This document shows positions 1-12,170 of a stretch of 64,000 bases of DNA, in pieces (position 1 is the stretch's first letter; each line of letters begins with the position of its first letter). A model generated the notes under the pieces. The model was not told where the DNA came from and did not search any database. It was given only the letters and a program-made list of their open reading frames with translations. Source of the stretch: Heliocidaris tuberculata (lineage: Eukaryota; Echinodermata; Echinoidea; Camarodonta; Echinometridae). The stretch is taken from contig CM046836.1 of NCBI GenBank assembly GCA_025618425.1, positions 21,359,994-21,423,993 of the forward strand. The letters run 5' to 3'. A program made the translations under genes and the position numbers.

Positions 1-1475
1 TTTCCTAAATCGGTGGTAATTAGCCATCTGCTATTGACTATTAAAGTATTAAGGTTGTAATATTTCAGTTGTATATAAGAGCAGTTTCCATTATGTTCAA
101 AATGTTTGAAGTACAACTCAGTGTCTCGATTGCCTTCAAAGTTGGGCAATGTGCTCCAAGTCTCTCTACAAATGTTATTTTTGAAAGAGATATTTCGCTT
201 GGTGTGTGCTCTCACTGCCCATATAATGTTAAGACTCACTTTGATTCATAGTATTTTTTATGAATTGCAATGGGCCGACAGTACTTTTACAAGCTTTACC
301 TATTACAATGACTCAACACATAACGATGATAGTCAAATCCATTTTTGATATACACTCGACTGCAAATTGTGTTTTATTTGTATATCCAAACTTTAACCCA
401 TTCTGCATCACAGTTTCTATATTTCTAGTAAGCAAAATCTCTTTCAAGCATCTTCTTAATTATTTGTCTTTCCAAATATCTGTATTGCTGTATTAGTTTT
501 TGTCTTGAAGGGAACAGGCCTTCCATGTTAAATATTTCTGTGTAAAATAAGCATGATACATTTTGAGCAAGTGCAATAAAGTAAAATAACCACCATCCTT
601 ATGGTATTGTGAGCTTTAATTTGTTGTGTATACAGTGGAAACTTGGTATAAAGAGATCTGATATAACAATATTCCTGATATAACGAGGTAATATTCTGGT
701 CCCAGCTCTTTATACATGCATCAGGGTTCCCACAGAAATTAAAGAACCAAATTCCATGACTTTCCATGACCCATTTTTGCCTTTGTCCATGACAAGATAA
801 GTACCACTTTAGTATGGGTTACGGTATCCTAGCGGCGTACGAATACCACACAGTGATATACAGGGGCGGATCCAGGATTTCGTATAAGGGGGGGGGGGGG
901 CACACAAATGCAGGATTGTCAACTTTGGGAAACTGCTTGGAGGGAGACCCATATTTTTTTGGTCTCTCGCCAGCCCTCCAAAAGTCGCTCAGGGGGGGGG
1001 GGGGGGTTATATGGGGTCCAGTTCCCCTCCATAATTCTCTGACAAGCAAAAAAAAAAAAAAAAAAAGAAGGGTTTTCTGCTCGAAAAGGGGGGGGGGCAC
1101 ATTGCATTGTTTTCCCTCAAAAGGGGGGGGGGCACGGGCCGGGATTGCCCCCCCCCCCCTGAATCCGCCACTGGTGATATAAATGTATACATGTATTAGA
1201 CATCTGAGCATTGCAATTTTTATGTTTTATTGCCCGGCTTTGACAAGCCAACAAAATTGCGGGCCGATAAATTGTTTATTGCCCGGTTTCGGAAGTCAAC
1301 AGGATTTTGCGTCTTAAATAGCGGGCAAAAAACTGCATTTTTAACAATATTTTCAAGTTCGGTCTAGATGTCTTATAATGATATGGACTGGCTACTTTCG
1401 GGGGATACAACATTAATTGCCCCACTAGAATCGTATTTCCCGGGTCGAAGACTCGGGCAACACGATTCTATTCTT
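1..1475 (+). repeat. Left copy of a segmental duplication
   Basis: This stretch matches 40578-42780 in the same orientation. The match begins at tttcctaaatc and continues through the motif gtttgaagtacaactcagtg to about 1475, where it joins DNA related to the Ig array (compare 22938-23010). The first 720 bp contain AATAAAG near 580 and could be an old 3' UTR, but no coding region is convincing. Bases 722 onward start with CAGGGTTCCCAC, the left terminal repeat of a hAT-like element whose right end is lost in this copy. The short ORFs here are not supported as genes. Confidence 0.8.
861..1173. mobile_element. hAT-like MITE with perfect 8-bp target duplication
   Basis: A 313-bp non-autonomous element has ends CAGGGGCGGATCCAGG and CTGAATCCGCCACTG and is flanked by GTGATATA at 853-860 and 1174-1181. 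An 8-bp duplication plus CAG-type terminal repeats is the hAT pattern. The interior has long G and C runs and an A tract. It has no transposase. A relative lies in the opposite orientation at 41942-42336. The duplicate locus near 41380 lacks this insertion, so it arrived after the segmental duplication or was never fixed in the other copy. Confidence 0.88.
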
Positions 1476-1549
1476 CTGTAATATGTAATAACTTCATGAC
1501 AACGTCTCTAGTCTTCCCAACTAGAGCTACACCCAGTTTTCATGGTTTA

Positions 1550-1985
1550 TTGCCATTTGGTCCAATTCTCATATGGTCTAACATTATTCGGTCTAATATC
1601 AGTTTGTCCAATATACATATGGTCTAATCAACCTATCGTCTAATAACCAGTGGGGCCAATAGCCATTTCGTCTATAACCATTTGGTCTAATCAAAAATTT
1701 TTTGCCATTTTGTCCATTTACCATTTGGTCCATTATCATTTGGTCCAATTATCAGATGGTCTAAACCCAACTAGTGTAATACCCATTTAGTCTATCAATC
1801 TTTTGGCCATATTTTAGTTGGTCTAACTTCAGTTGATCTAATGTCATGTTGTCTAAACCCATTTGATCTAATAATAAACATGTAGTCCAATTAGCATTTG
1901 GTCTAATCATTATTTGGTGCATTTACCATCTGGTCTAATTACCATTTAGTCTAATAACCAATTGGGCTAATAAGGTGTGCAGCCA
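1550..1985. repeat. Diffuse minisatellite of GGTCTAAT phrases
   Basis: Imperfect 14-18 bp phrases of the type CCATTTGGTCTAATAA recur over about 430 bp. The same phrase in reverse complement (attagaccaaatgg type) fills 4305-4625. The two blocks therefore form the outer arms around the 2589-4113 palindrome. No coding potential is seen. Confidence 0.8.
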
Positions 1986-2588
1986 AAGCTAGTCCTCTAC
2001 GACGGCCCAGGACTTCCATTCTCAATCTATCTGCAATCTATTGATACGACAATCAGCAGTTAAGTTTCAGCAGTTTATGGAGTTCATGGAGGTGTTTTCC
2101 AACAAACGTGGAAAACAGTGTCTGTCATATTTAACAGAAGCTTATAATCATACTCTGAACATAAATGCACACGTTGTATAATGATAAGATTACATATTTC
2201 CTTGTCAGAACTAAAAAGGAGCGTAACGGACAGGACACTTTTGTAGGCTCCTTTAAAACCCCTGTAACTTTGCTTTAAGATATTCAATGGCTCATACCAA
2301 CCTTATGTTAGTAAACTGCGTAATATGTTGCATTCATCACAATTTACAACAACAAAAATCAATTTTGACAAGCTTGTGCTCTGAAATAATGAGACTCAAA
2401 AAAATTGAGGGTTTTAGGGAACTTCATACCTAAATGTACTTTAATACTGTTGAATTACTAATGAAATTAAATGTCTTGTTAAGCTGTTGTTTGATACTAA
2501 ATTTGTCAGTTTAGCACAAATATTTTGGGATTCGCCACCATACGATTTTCAGCAAGTGAACATTCCGTGGAATTGCCCATATAGGCCA
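1986..2588. other. Spacer without recognised gene
   Basis: This AT-rich stretch has only short ORFs with biased composition. I see no splice-bounded coding exon, RNA gene or terminal repeat in it. Confidence 0.5.
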
Positions 2589-4113
2589 GGAGCCTGTCCC
2601 GAAATAGTCACCCCATTTTGCCCATAAGATTTGACCCCTTAAACTTACTTAGACCATTTAAATCATTGACAAAAAGGTTGTCAGCCTGAACGTAACCGCC
2701 GGGTTTAGCCCCCAGAGCCCCCAAAAGAGACCCCAAAGTCGGTCGATTTTACCCCATCTCCCCCATGCATCAAACTTTGTCAGTAGGAAGCAGTATGACT
2801 GGACATTACAAAACACAAAAAACTGACAAAAATTTCTGTCGGGATGGGGTGTCAGACGGCCCCTAAAAATTGGGGAAAATGTTTCCCCTTGAAGCCCAGG
2901 GACCAAATTTTGTCGGAAGGAAGAGCTATAGATGTATATTCCAAAAATATAAAAACTGGCAAAATTGTCCATCGGGAAGGGGGTGCCAGACCCCCTAAAA
3001 TGAAAACTCCAAAGTGCCCTTGGACAACGTTTTGCCCCCCAAAGTGCTCTGTATGTAAAGAAAAACCGTTTTCATACCTTCTGACTATGATAACTCAAAA
3101 GTGTTTTATTCAATTCAATTCAAACTTTCATAACATAATTTTGAGTATAATACTCTTCTTGCGGTGCAGTTTGGTGTTAATTGGTCTTTTGATTAATAAA
3201 TTATGAAATTGTGAAAAATGTATTGCTTTTTCAAAAGTAGCCAAAAAATACTGTTAGGATTATGTAAACACACCCATTGTCGATCTGACAAGGCATAATA
3301 GGGAAGCTTGCTTGGTATCTGTGCAATTAACACATGCATAGTACATTTCAGCCTGGCAGTCACATACCACAGATACCTGAAAAGCTCTTCTATTATGCCT
3401 TGTCAAACAGGTGAAGAGGGACAATGGGTGTGTTTACATAATCCTGACAGTATTTTTTGGCTACTTTTGAGAAAGCAATACATTTTTCACAATTTCATAA
3501 TTTATTAATCAAAAGACCAATCAACACCAAATTCCACAGCAAGAAGACTATGATACTCAAAATTATGTTATAAAAGTTTGAATTGAATTGAATAAAAAAC
3601 TTTTGAGTTATCATAGTCAGAAGGTATGAACATGTTTTTTCTTTACATACAGAGCATTTTGGGGGGCAAAACGTTGTCCAAGGGCACTTTGGGGTTTTCA
3701 TTTCAGGGGGTCTGACACACCCTTCCCGATGGACAATTTTGTCAGTTTTTATATTTTTGGAATGTACATCTATAGCTCTTCCTTCTGACAAAATTTGGTC
3801 CCTGGGCTTCAAGGGGAAAATTTTACCCCAATTTTTAGGGGCCGTCTGACACCCCATCCCGACAGAAATTTTTGTCAGTTTTTTGTGTTTTGTAATGTCC
3901 AGTCATACTGCTTCCTACTGACAAAGTTTGGTGCATGGGGGAGATGGGGTGAAATCGACCCGACTTTGGGGTCTCTTTTGGGGGCTCTGGGGGCTAAACC
4001 CGGCGGCTACATTCAGGCTGACAACCTTTTTGTCAATGACTTAGATGGTCTAAGCAACTTTGAGGGGTCAAATCTTATGGGTAAAATGGGGTGACTATTT
4101 CGGGACAGGCTCC
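2589..4113. mobile_element. 1.5-kb near-perfect palindromic (foldback) element
   Basis: The left arm 2589-3323 starts GGAGCCTGTCCC and the right arm 3368-4113 ends GGGACAGGCTCC. The arms are about 740 bp each and mirror one another with scattered mismatches and small indels around a 44-bp loop (3324-3367). Mirror-image 120-codon ORFs at 2844-3206 (+) and 3495-3857 (-) are a by-product of the symmetry and resemble no protein family. I found no clear target duplication, so the transposon class is open. Confidence 0.85.
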
Positions 4114-4304
4114 CAGACTAATAGTACCGTATAAGCCGACATTTTCACTTACAGTATAAGATCACATTATTAAACATGAAAAATTGCACGAGTGTGTATA
4201 TTATTGTTATTATTTCAGGTTTCAAGTTTATTTTATTTGACTTTCTTTCCACAATAATATCTGTAATAACAGTAACAGTAACACGACAGGTCAGTGGACA
4301 AAAT

Positions 4305-4625
4305 GATGATTAGACCTTGTGGATATTAGACCAACTAGGATTAGCCGAAATGGCTATTGAACAAACTGAATATTAGAATAAGTGGTATTTGGAACAAATG
4401 GGTATTGAACAAATGGTAATAAAACCAAATGGTTTTTGGACGAAATGGTTATAGGACAAAATTATAATTGGAAATGATATGTTAGACGAAATGATATTAG
4501 ACCAGCTGACATTGGTCATGAAATGATTATTGGACAAAATTATAATTGGAAATGATGTTAGATGAAATGATATTAGACCAGCTGACATTTGGACCAAAGG
4601 GCACTGAACCAAATGACAATTTATA
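4305..4625. repeat. Inverted copy of the GGTCTAAT-type minisatellite
   Basis: Phrases such as attagaccagctgacattgg and ggacaaaattataattgg repeat with small changes. They are the reverse complement of the block at 1550-1985. Confidence 0.75.
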
Positions 4626-4764
4626 CCGTTTCCATCCTCTCTCTCTTGACACATAATGCCATACCACCTGTTCATTATGTTACCATTTTCCTAGCCATGT
4701 GATCATTATATGCATATATGTAATGACAAATTAAGAATGTTTCTTCATTTATTCCCATCAGAAT
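4626..4764. repeat. Array-unit segment, paralogous to 23015-23140
   Basis: The run gtttccatcctc, then ccta-gccatgtgat, then cttcccatcagaa occurs in the same order at 23015-23140. This ties the left end of the array to the unit around the third Ig gene. No gene is seen in it. Confidence 0.7.
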
Positions 4765-4768
4765 TTAA

Positions 4769-5365
4769 AGGCCAAGTCCACACAAATATAAAGTTGATTT
4801 AAATAAATAGAGCAAAATTAAACAAGCATAACAGTGAAAATTTAACTGAAATCGGATGTAAAATAAGAAAGTTACGGCATTTTGAAATTTTGCATTATTT
4901 CATGAAATAGTGATATGCATAACATGGGCAGTATGTAAATGAGTGAACTGATGATGTCACACACTCACTTTTCCTTATGTATTTTATTATATGAAATTTC
5001 AAATATTTCAATTTTTATGGATTTAATAGTAAATCTCTCCCTTGTATCAAAATAAGCCACAATAATGATTTTACATGTTCCATAAGGAGTCAAACCATGT
5101 TTTATATTATATAAGCAAACAATTGAAATATATGATATTTCATATAATAAAATACATGAGGAAAAGTGAGTGTGTGACATCATCGGTTCACTCATTTGCA
5201 TACCGCCCATGTTATGCATATCACTGTTTCAAGAAATAATGCAAAACTTAAAATTGCTGTAACTTTCTTATTTTACATCCGATTTCAATAAAATTTTTAC
5301 TGTTATGCTTGCTTATTTTTACTCTATTTATTCAAATCAACTTGATATTAGTGTGGACTTGGCCT
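4769..5365. mobile_element. TTAA-flanked foldback MITE
   Basis: Left end AGGCCAAGTCCACAC and right end GTGTGGACTTGGCCT are flanked by TTAA at 4765-4768 and 5366-5369. The two halves are inverted repeats for much of their length, for example gatatgcataacatgggc at 4911 against gcccatgttatgcatatc near 5206. A TTAA target with no transposase fits a piggyBac-type non-autonomous element. Confidence 0.8.
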
Positions 5366-5369
5366 TTAA

Positions 5370-6017
5370 AGGGCAATTCAACCTTTGTAAAAAGCTGATA
5401 ATGTGAAATGAGAAAAATAATAGAAACAGGATGATGAGAGTTTGAAAGAAATTGGACAAATAATTAAAAAGTTATGAATGTTTGAAAAATGAGATCACTA
5501 CATATCTATGCGAATCTCTCCTTTGTATCAAAATAAGTTACAATAATGATGAATTGCCAATCTCAAATTGGCAATTTCGTGAATCGATTGTGATGTATTC
5601 ACTATTCATGGTCAACTCTCTCATTTGTTGTACACCAAAATATCAACTATCATTTAATTCCAGTTTTCTCCTGAGCACCTTTTCCCTCGGGGCAGTACTC
5701 AATATATATCATAGATAGCACATTGTTATAGGTCCTCCAAATGGAAAAAGATCCTGCTTAGTTTAATATACATTTTGAAAAATTGACATTTTAGTCACTA
5801 TTGTGTGTTGGAGGGAATGGGAAAGTTGACTGCTGCTACATCACAGTGACCGTACCCATATTAAAGGCCAATTCGAAATTCCCATATGTATAGTTATTAC
5901 AATTTAAAAAAAAATCATAACTTTCTTATTGCTTGTCCGCTTTCGTTCAACTTTCACCAATGTGCTTCTCTGATTTTCAGCTTTCACACAAATCAAATCA
6001 TTACAAATTACTGCCCT
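5370..6017. mobile_element. Second TTAA-type foldback MITE, abutting the first
   Basis: It starts AGGGCAATTCAACC directly after the shared TTAA and ends near ctgcccttta. Its interior shares blocks with the better preserved element at 43303-43887, including gaaaaatgagatcactacat-like and aactttcttattgcttgtcc segments. The right TTAA is degenerate. Confidence 0.65.
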
Positions 6018-6029
6018 TTATTTAACATT

Positions 6030-6310
6030 AGAGCAAGCAACCTACATGTATATATACCACGAGTGTCAAAATTTCTACCACCCAATGGACCTGATTTTGA
6101 AGCAATCAATAAGAATAACTATATCAAAAGTATAATCTGATTTAAATGTCACATTGCTGAGAAAACATGAGAATGTGAATTTTGCTTCTTCTTAAAAACA
6201 TAGTCACATGCATGTCCACAGACACACACCCCACCCCACCCTCTTACACACATACACACACCCACATGCACACACACACGCACATGCCCACACCCACCCT
6301 TTCAAAACCT
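6030..6310. repeat. Array-unit segment with CA-rich tract
   Basis: The run ggacctgattttgaagca through gtgaattttgcttctt is shared with 23195-23435, with a MITE inserted in the latter copy. It is followed here by a (CA)n-rich tract at about 6218-6300, as also seen near 23490-23760. The ORFs over the CA tract are low complexity. Confidence 0.7.
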
Positions 6311-6534
6311 GCCCTTGCACAATTAAAGTCCAAAAGCAGAAAAACAAAAACCTTCCAAAGTCCAAATATTCTTTATTAAAATTGTCACTATAAACAAATG
6401 GAGGGCTGCTCGCAAGGTAAAGTTGCCAAGTTGCCACTTTGTGTTTGATTGATTACATTATGTAAAATTCATAATTTATTTATCCCTTATAAGATTTTCC
6501 TCAAATTTTCACTGAGCTGTTGTTCATTTCATTT

Positions 6535-7265
6535 TCAGCTTTTATTGAAATCAACTTAATATCAGGATGGGCCTCTTTCATTTGGATAATGAAGATATTT
6601 TTTACATTGAAAAATTTCACGATAATTTACAAACCAGTAATAATGAGATGACATCACTCCTCTGTTGTAGTGTAAATAATAAAAAGTGTAATATTTATTC
6701 ATTCAACACAATAAGGCACAAGAGAAATGCGAGAATAGTAATGTAGTACTATACTTTCAAATTACATTACAGTACTGTACCTTAGATATCAACCTTTTGT
6801 GTTGATGTCTTCCACTCTGACAAGGCTAGATAATGTACATTTGGAATTAACCATAGCAACTTTGAATAAACTATTATGTTAAGTATTTATATTATAAATC
6901 ATTAAAATGACAAGATACTATACGATAGAAATATGAATTCTAATGAATTTAAAAAATATATAATTCAAAATGATATCTGTAATTCTGAATATAATTCAGA
7001 ATTTATGAAATATGTAGCTTCTGGTATTGAACATATAAAGTGCAGGTCTTTTCATCTCAGATGGAAGTTATATCTTTAAGGGGGCAGAAAACATGTGCCC
7101 CTTGTTATGATTTGTTTGTGGGAAAAAATTCAGTGCTTGGCTTTAGAGACTGACACCCTAAATGTTAACCACTAGTTGAATAATAAATCAGTGTTAATCA
7201 AAATTCAGTAGGACATATATATGCAATGTCATGGGCTTAATTGTTCATAATAAGATGCTATTCAC
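6535..7265. repeat. Intergenic unit segment, paralogous to 18290-19010
   Basis: Collinear matches include ctagatatcaacctttt-type and gactttagagactgac-type stretches, and gttgaataataaat. They lie at corresponding distances downstream of the first and second Ig genes. The segment is diverged and non-coding, and supports tandem duplication of a unit of about 9 kb. Confidence 0.7.
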
Positions 7266-7811
7266 CAAGTTGAACAATTTTCTTTAATTCTGGGGAGGGG
7301 GGATACTGTTGTCTTACAATATTCTTAAAATGTTATAAATGAACAACTTTAACAATGGAAGTTTATTCAAAGCCTTCTTTGGTATATACATGAATTAATT
7401 TCAATTACAGAAGCTAAAGAAATCTTTTCTTATCATATTGACTAATAATATGATATGCGCTATACAATGGTTTGTTATTATCATTATCATTATTATGATC
7501 ACACATCATCTAAAAAGTTTAGAATATTTCCATTTTGACTCATGAGTAGAATTAGTCTCCAATATGATTGTTTCAGAATTTTTATAATTTTGTTTATACT
7601 TCCTATAACAAGAGATATTTTTATTAATTATCAAACAAATGCTTAACAAATAATTATAAAAAATATGGCATTTTAAAGGTGAAATAAGAATACATGTTTT
7701 GCTTGTTTTACTTTGATTGCCATCTATAATCCTTATTCTTGTCTTCATTCAGAAAATTACCATTTTTCAATATGTAAACTACTGAAATATGTAACTCTAC
7801 TGTCTGTAATA

Positions 7812-9125
7812 TCAAGTAACTAATTAAACTCAAATTCATATTTTGACGAGTGGCAATATCCTCCTCATTTCCAGTTCAGTAGTACAGAGTGGGTATTTAA
7901 GTCTGCAGAAGACAGTGACCACACAACATTAGCAAGGTACATGTAGGGTGTCTGGAGAAAACAATTATTTCACTTATTTCAAAATAATATTAAATTTTCT
8001 TTCTGGATTTGAAAAATAATAACCATTAAACTGTCAGAAGTATGATATTTCATGAAAAATTCCAGTTAATTACTGCAAAATAAGAAAGAATAAGAGAATG
8101 AAATCAGACCATTTTTCAGCTTTTTCCTGCCATAGGCTATGTAGTTAAGAAATGGGACACACACAAATGCAAATTTTGAGCTTCCGAGACCTGCTACGAC
8201 TTTATACTTAATGTCAAAAACTTGTCCTTTACATGACCAGATATGAAATTTTACAATCTTTCAGATGGTATGAATTTTTCCAAGGTTTGAATATCAGATC
8301 ACAGTGCAAAATTGCGAAAAAGTGACAAAATGTGTGTAAACAGAAATTTCAGTTTCCTGTAGGAAACACATGGGGAAATGGCAATCTGAATACACACAAA
8401 TATAAGGGTTTGCAATTTATCTCTTATTTTAATTTTCTAGTGAGCCTAAAAACTTGTCCTTAGTGTCAAAAGAATGACCAGGATTTTCTCTTTCCATACA
8501 TTCCAAATATGAGATAAAAATTAATTCAGATCACATTAAACTGGATGAATTTGCCCCCCAAATTGTGCCATTTTTACCCCTGAATCAGCACGTTTTTAAG
8601 CTGACACTTTTCAGTGTGATTTCAGACACCCTAGTACATGTATATCATTATTGCTTTGCTTTGAATGTATGATATGAATAGGTGTTCCATGACCCACCAG
8701 AGGGTCCAAGGGGAAACGAACCATCTGTGGAGAGCCAAAGGGGTGTTAAATCTTCATGTGTTAAATGATAATATGTTAGTGCCCTTCTTGCTCGCAACAG
8801 ACAAAACTTTGAAATGTCTACCCAATAGGCCTTTGCTGGATATATATTTAGAATATTGGCTTGCTCTACTTTGGGGGATATTGAATATTCACAGAACCAT
8901 ATTGCCTTCATCTACGACTCAGAAATGTGATTCTATTGTGGGCAATATGATATTCCCTTCAAGGCCAGTCAATAATGTTGAAATAGCACATTTAGTATGA
9001 TTTCCAAGGCAATTCGGTATTAGCAATATGTCCATATAATTATACATGTATGCAATTGTATCTATATGATATTGACAAATCATCACTCCCTAATTTTATA
9101 TACAGCTGTATTGAAGGAAACACAA

Positions 9126-9174
<49 letters not shown>

Positions 9175-9229
9175 CAGTAATTATTGCCACTCATCAAAAT
9201 ATGAATTTGAGTTTAATTAGTTACTTGAT
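7812..9229. mobile_element. 1.4-kb element with 47-bp TIRs and TA duplication
   Basis: Left end TCAAGTAACTAATTAAACTC and its reverse complement at the right end run for about 47 bp with one mismatch. TA flanks both sides (7810-7811, 9230-9231), as for Tc1/mariner-like insertions. The related unit near 19043 reads uninterrupted across the site (tttatattgtacatg), so this is a later insertion. The interior has no transposase ORF and includes a (TA)n tract at 9130-9172. Confidence 0.75.
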
Positions 9230-9339
9230 ATTGTACATTTGATAAATTTATCTTGACAAATTTCTGAGATTTCTTCCTAAATTAGGTCTACTATTCAACT
9301 AAACCTACCAACAAGCTAACATTAGGCCCCATTCACATT

Positions 9340-10245
9340 CCCTGTTAGACGGTCCTAGACCGGTCTAGAGGAACGGTTCTTGAAGAACGGTTTGATAGCA
9401 TTCACATTTCATGCATTTTTGCTTTTCAAAATTGATCAACAAGTCAATGTGGTCTTGTTGCTATGGCAGCACAGGTCAGCTAGTGAATTTTTTTCGCACG
9501 GGATTCAAACCGTATACTGCCTGCCTGATGCATTTATCTTTATATCTTCCAAGGCTTTTATTTTTTCAACTTTCTTTTTTTTTTTCTCTGTGTGTACATC
9601 ATTCTATCATCATGTCTTTTTACCTTTTCCTTGTCTTTTGTTTTCATCATAGTTTTGTCAGCACTAATTTACTTCCGCACCGGGTACCCAAAATTTGATT
9701 TAATCACATAGTTTGGGTACACTAACCCTTACCCTAACCTATGTGATTAAATCAAATTTTGAGTACCCGGTGCGAAAGTAAATGAGTGCCGTTTCGTCTT
9801 CTCTTTCTTTACCTTTTCTTATGTTTTTCTTTGTTTTTATCATTCCCCTTTGACATAATTTCCCCTTTGTATATTTTCTCTGTTTTCTTAATTTCATCAT
9901 TTCCGCTTTCTGTCTTTCCTTATGTTTTCTTTCTATCATCTTCTCTTTCTTTAAATTTCTTATGTTTTTCTTTGTTTTTATCATTCTATCCATCCCTCTT
10001 TCTCTCTTTTCTTATGTTTTCTTTCTTTTCATCATTCTATCATACAGTGATGGCCTGCACTTATAGGAAAATCAAGGAAATCACACTTGATTTCCTGCGC
10101 AACACACACACACTCACCACCGGTTGAAGTACACTTTATGGGATCGCTTTCGCATACACACTTCACGTTAGAGCCGTTAAGAACTGTTCTTATTAAGACC
10201 CGTTCCTAAATTCTGGCAGGACCGGTCCACAAGACCACTTCGAAA
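9340..10245. mobile_element. Foldback element with a long pyrimidine tract
   Basis: The left side (accggtctagaggaacgg) and right side (cctaaattctggcaggaccgg) are imperfect inverted repeats. The interior 9550-10040 is a C/T-rich run with repeated cttatgttttctttc phrases, which explains the Phe/Ser-rich ORFs on one strand and Lys-rich ORFs on the other. A second hairpin MITE at about 9665-9785 (gtacccaaaatttgatttaa against its reverse complement) is nested in it. Confidence 0.6.
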
Positions 10246-10514
10246 GGAAACTGGAGTGGTGCCAATTTCGCCCTGGAAAATCCATTACATTTTTATTGCA
10301 TATATGACAATAGGATGCATGAAAGTCTAATTTGTGTTTCAAATTGCAATTTGTACGTATTAATAATTTCATTAAATTTTATAATCCTTATGAGCAATTC
10401 ATTTCTTTATTGGTAGCATTCTGTAAAGCACAAAAATCATTGCCACACAAGTTGAATAATATGTTTTATAAATGATTGGGTACCAGATTGAAATATCACA
10501 CAATTTGATTTTTT

Positions 10515-11480
10515 CTAAATGATGCATGTTTCATTTTGAGCACTATGTTGCATGGTTCTGTGTTGTGTTATCATTTTAAAGCGGACAAATAGAAAACACA
10601 AAGTAAAGAGCAGTATAACTTGAAAAATCAAAAAAATTGCAGTAATGATCACTACTTTGCATTTGTCATCTTTCATCATCATGGAAGTGTAGGTTGTCAT
10701 GGTAGAAAAGTGATCAGTGTGATTATTTTCTGTGTCTGTTTCATTGTAAATAGGACGTATTGCTGTGATCAGTGATGTCATAGGGCAAGGATCTTTGCTA
10801 CTTTCATCCAGTATATTCAAGGCAGTATCATTACATTCACATCTAGTTTTGTCTTCATCTAAAGTGGAAGAACAGCAGAATGCTGGCTTTGTTTCCCTAA
10901 TCATTATGATTTCTGTCAAAGTAGTGTCTGTTTCAACAGGGTCAGATAGTGATGGCATTTTATCACCATTTTGATAGCATTCAATCTTCCCTGCTAGATT
11001 CCCAACATCAGCTGTACATTCCATCGCAACCCAGCCTCCACCCTTGTCTTCTTCCTTAACACATGATGCTTTACCAGGAGGATATTCTATGCCCAACCAG
11101 ATCCTCTGTGTATCATCAACTAATATTTGCCCATCCTTATATACAGACAAAATGTATGTTCCTTCATCACCTCTCATTGAATTGCTTATTGTGAGGTCTA
11201 GAGAGCAGTTGACACTGTTTCTTTTGTTCTGTACTTTGAATCTGTGTGCCTGATCAGTAGGCAATGGATAAGATGAGCCATCTCTAGAGTTATAAAATGG
11301 AGCTTTGTTCCTGTGCTGTAGTGTGACTTCTGTACTATCACATGGATATGAGAAATTTAATTGAGTGTCTTGCCCTTGTCTTATTTGTGTAGATTGGCAT
11401 CCATATAGAATGAACAATGTGATAGAAATTATTAATTTTGTAATTTTAAATCCAGCCTTCGATGGATGAAACAAAACCAT
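10515..11480 (-). CDS. Intronless two-Ig-domain membrane receptor, paralogue A
   Basis: A 321-residue type I membrane protein is encoded in a single exon. Residues 1-31 form a hydrophobic signal peptide. Residues about 32-135 are a V-like Ig domain with Cys47 in the B strand and the motif DEGTY at 105-109. The usual Cys two residues after this Tyr is absent; Cys92 in NCSLDLTI is the likely partner. A YPPG linker (133-136), typical of Ig domain borders, leads to a second Cys-rich Ig-like domain (about 137-217; Cys140, 154, 168, 202, 203, 214, 216). A Thr/Asn-rich stalk follows, then a membrane helix at about 275-300 with Gln287, then a short tail without Tyr. Several N-glycosylation sequons are visible. 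A surface recognition or immune role is inferred; no ligand is evident. The first Met precedes the signal peptide directly. Confidence 0.85.
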   Translation of the reverse strand: MVLFHPSKAGFKITKLIISITLFILYGCQSTQIRQGQDTQLNFSYPCDSTEVTLQHRNKAPFYNSRDGSSYPLPTDQAHRFKVQNKRNSVNCSLDLTISNSMRGDEGTYILSVYKDGQILVDDTQRIWLGIEYPPGKASCVKEEDKGGGWVAMECTADVGNLAGKIECYQNGDKMPSLSDPVETDTTLTEIIMIRETKPAFCCSSTLDEDKTRCECNDTALNILDESSKDPCPMTSLITAIRPIYNETDTENNHTDHFSTMTTYTSMMMKDDKCKVVIITAIFLIFQVILLFTLCFLFVRFKMITQHRTMQHSAQNETCII

Positions 11481-12020
11481 TTTGAACGTTTGAATGCAGA
11501 CTTCCCCCTAAAACAACAAGTTATTGAATTGTTTCCCTTCTACATGTATATTCTAAATATGGTTAAAACTATTGAGATTGGACTAGAAGTACTATAACAG
11601 TCCAAAGAGGTTAGTTGAGTAATTGCAAATGAGAGAAAGTGAGTGTGACAAATATTTGTATGTACAAGCGAATGATATGGCTTAGTGCAATAAGATAAGT
11701 TACACTTTGGAGGTCGCACTCGATCCTCAGTTTCTTTGTCAGTAAATTTCCAGAAGGAAATTACTATATCTGCATGTTGTTAAAAGCGAGCCAGTTGTAC
11801 AAATGATGAAAACCATGCAAGCACAATGTCTTGTAGAGCACTATATTCCTGTGTCGGGTGGTTCTGTCACAAATCTTGCAAATTGAAACCGCAGTGTACT
11901 GTGTTGTGTTCCAGCTTTTTTCTGACTGATCCGTCAGCTTAAGATTTCCAGCTTATAAATATCATCAGAGTTTGAAACAAATACAATACATGAGTAGATC
12001 TATCCACCAGGAATTGATTT

Positions 12021-12170
12021 CTAATTCCTTTCTGACTTGTCAGGCTTGATTTCAATGTGATAAAACAGCAATAATCCGTAGACTGCAGCCCTCCATTTAG
12101 GCTTCAAACGTGGGGTGGAATGAGCCATGGTCGTATGAGATGGCATTTCCCCTGCCTTGATTTGTGCCAT
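12021..12170 (-). CDS. Small conserved ORF upstream of Ig gene A
   Basis: On the minus strand, about 0.55 kb upstream of the Ig ORF, an open frame ends with a segment containing LKPKWRAAVYGLLLF. The matching place upstream of Ig gene B (21091-21216) encodes LKPKWRATVCRLLLF in frame, with Met-Pro and the stop in similar places. An acceptor-like site (tttttaaaaacag) lies just upstream of the start. It may be a 5' exon, an upstream ORF or a remnant; no family is recognised. Frame-preserving change is suggestive, but the two copies are also close at the DNA level. Confidence 0.35.
   Translation of the reverse strand: MAQIKAGEMPSHTTMAHSTPRLKPKWRAAVYGLLLFYHIEIKPDKSERN

Noticed and set aside
819..1211. 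Pro/Gly-rich ORFs (also at 41938-42556)
   Set aside because: They are translations of the C/G homopolymer runs of hAT-like MITEs.
2844..3857. Mirrored 120-codon ORFs on opposite strands
   Set aside because: They are the same DNA in the two arms of a palindrome. Composition is not protein-like and no family is recognised.
9380..10127. Phe/Ser-rich and Lys-rich ORFs
   Set aside because: They come from a pyrimidine/purine tract inside a foldback element.
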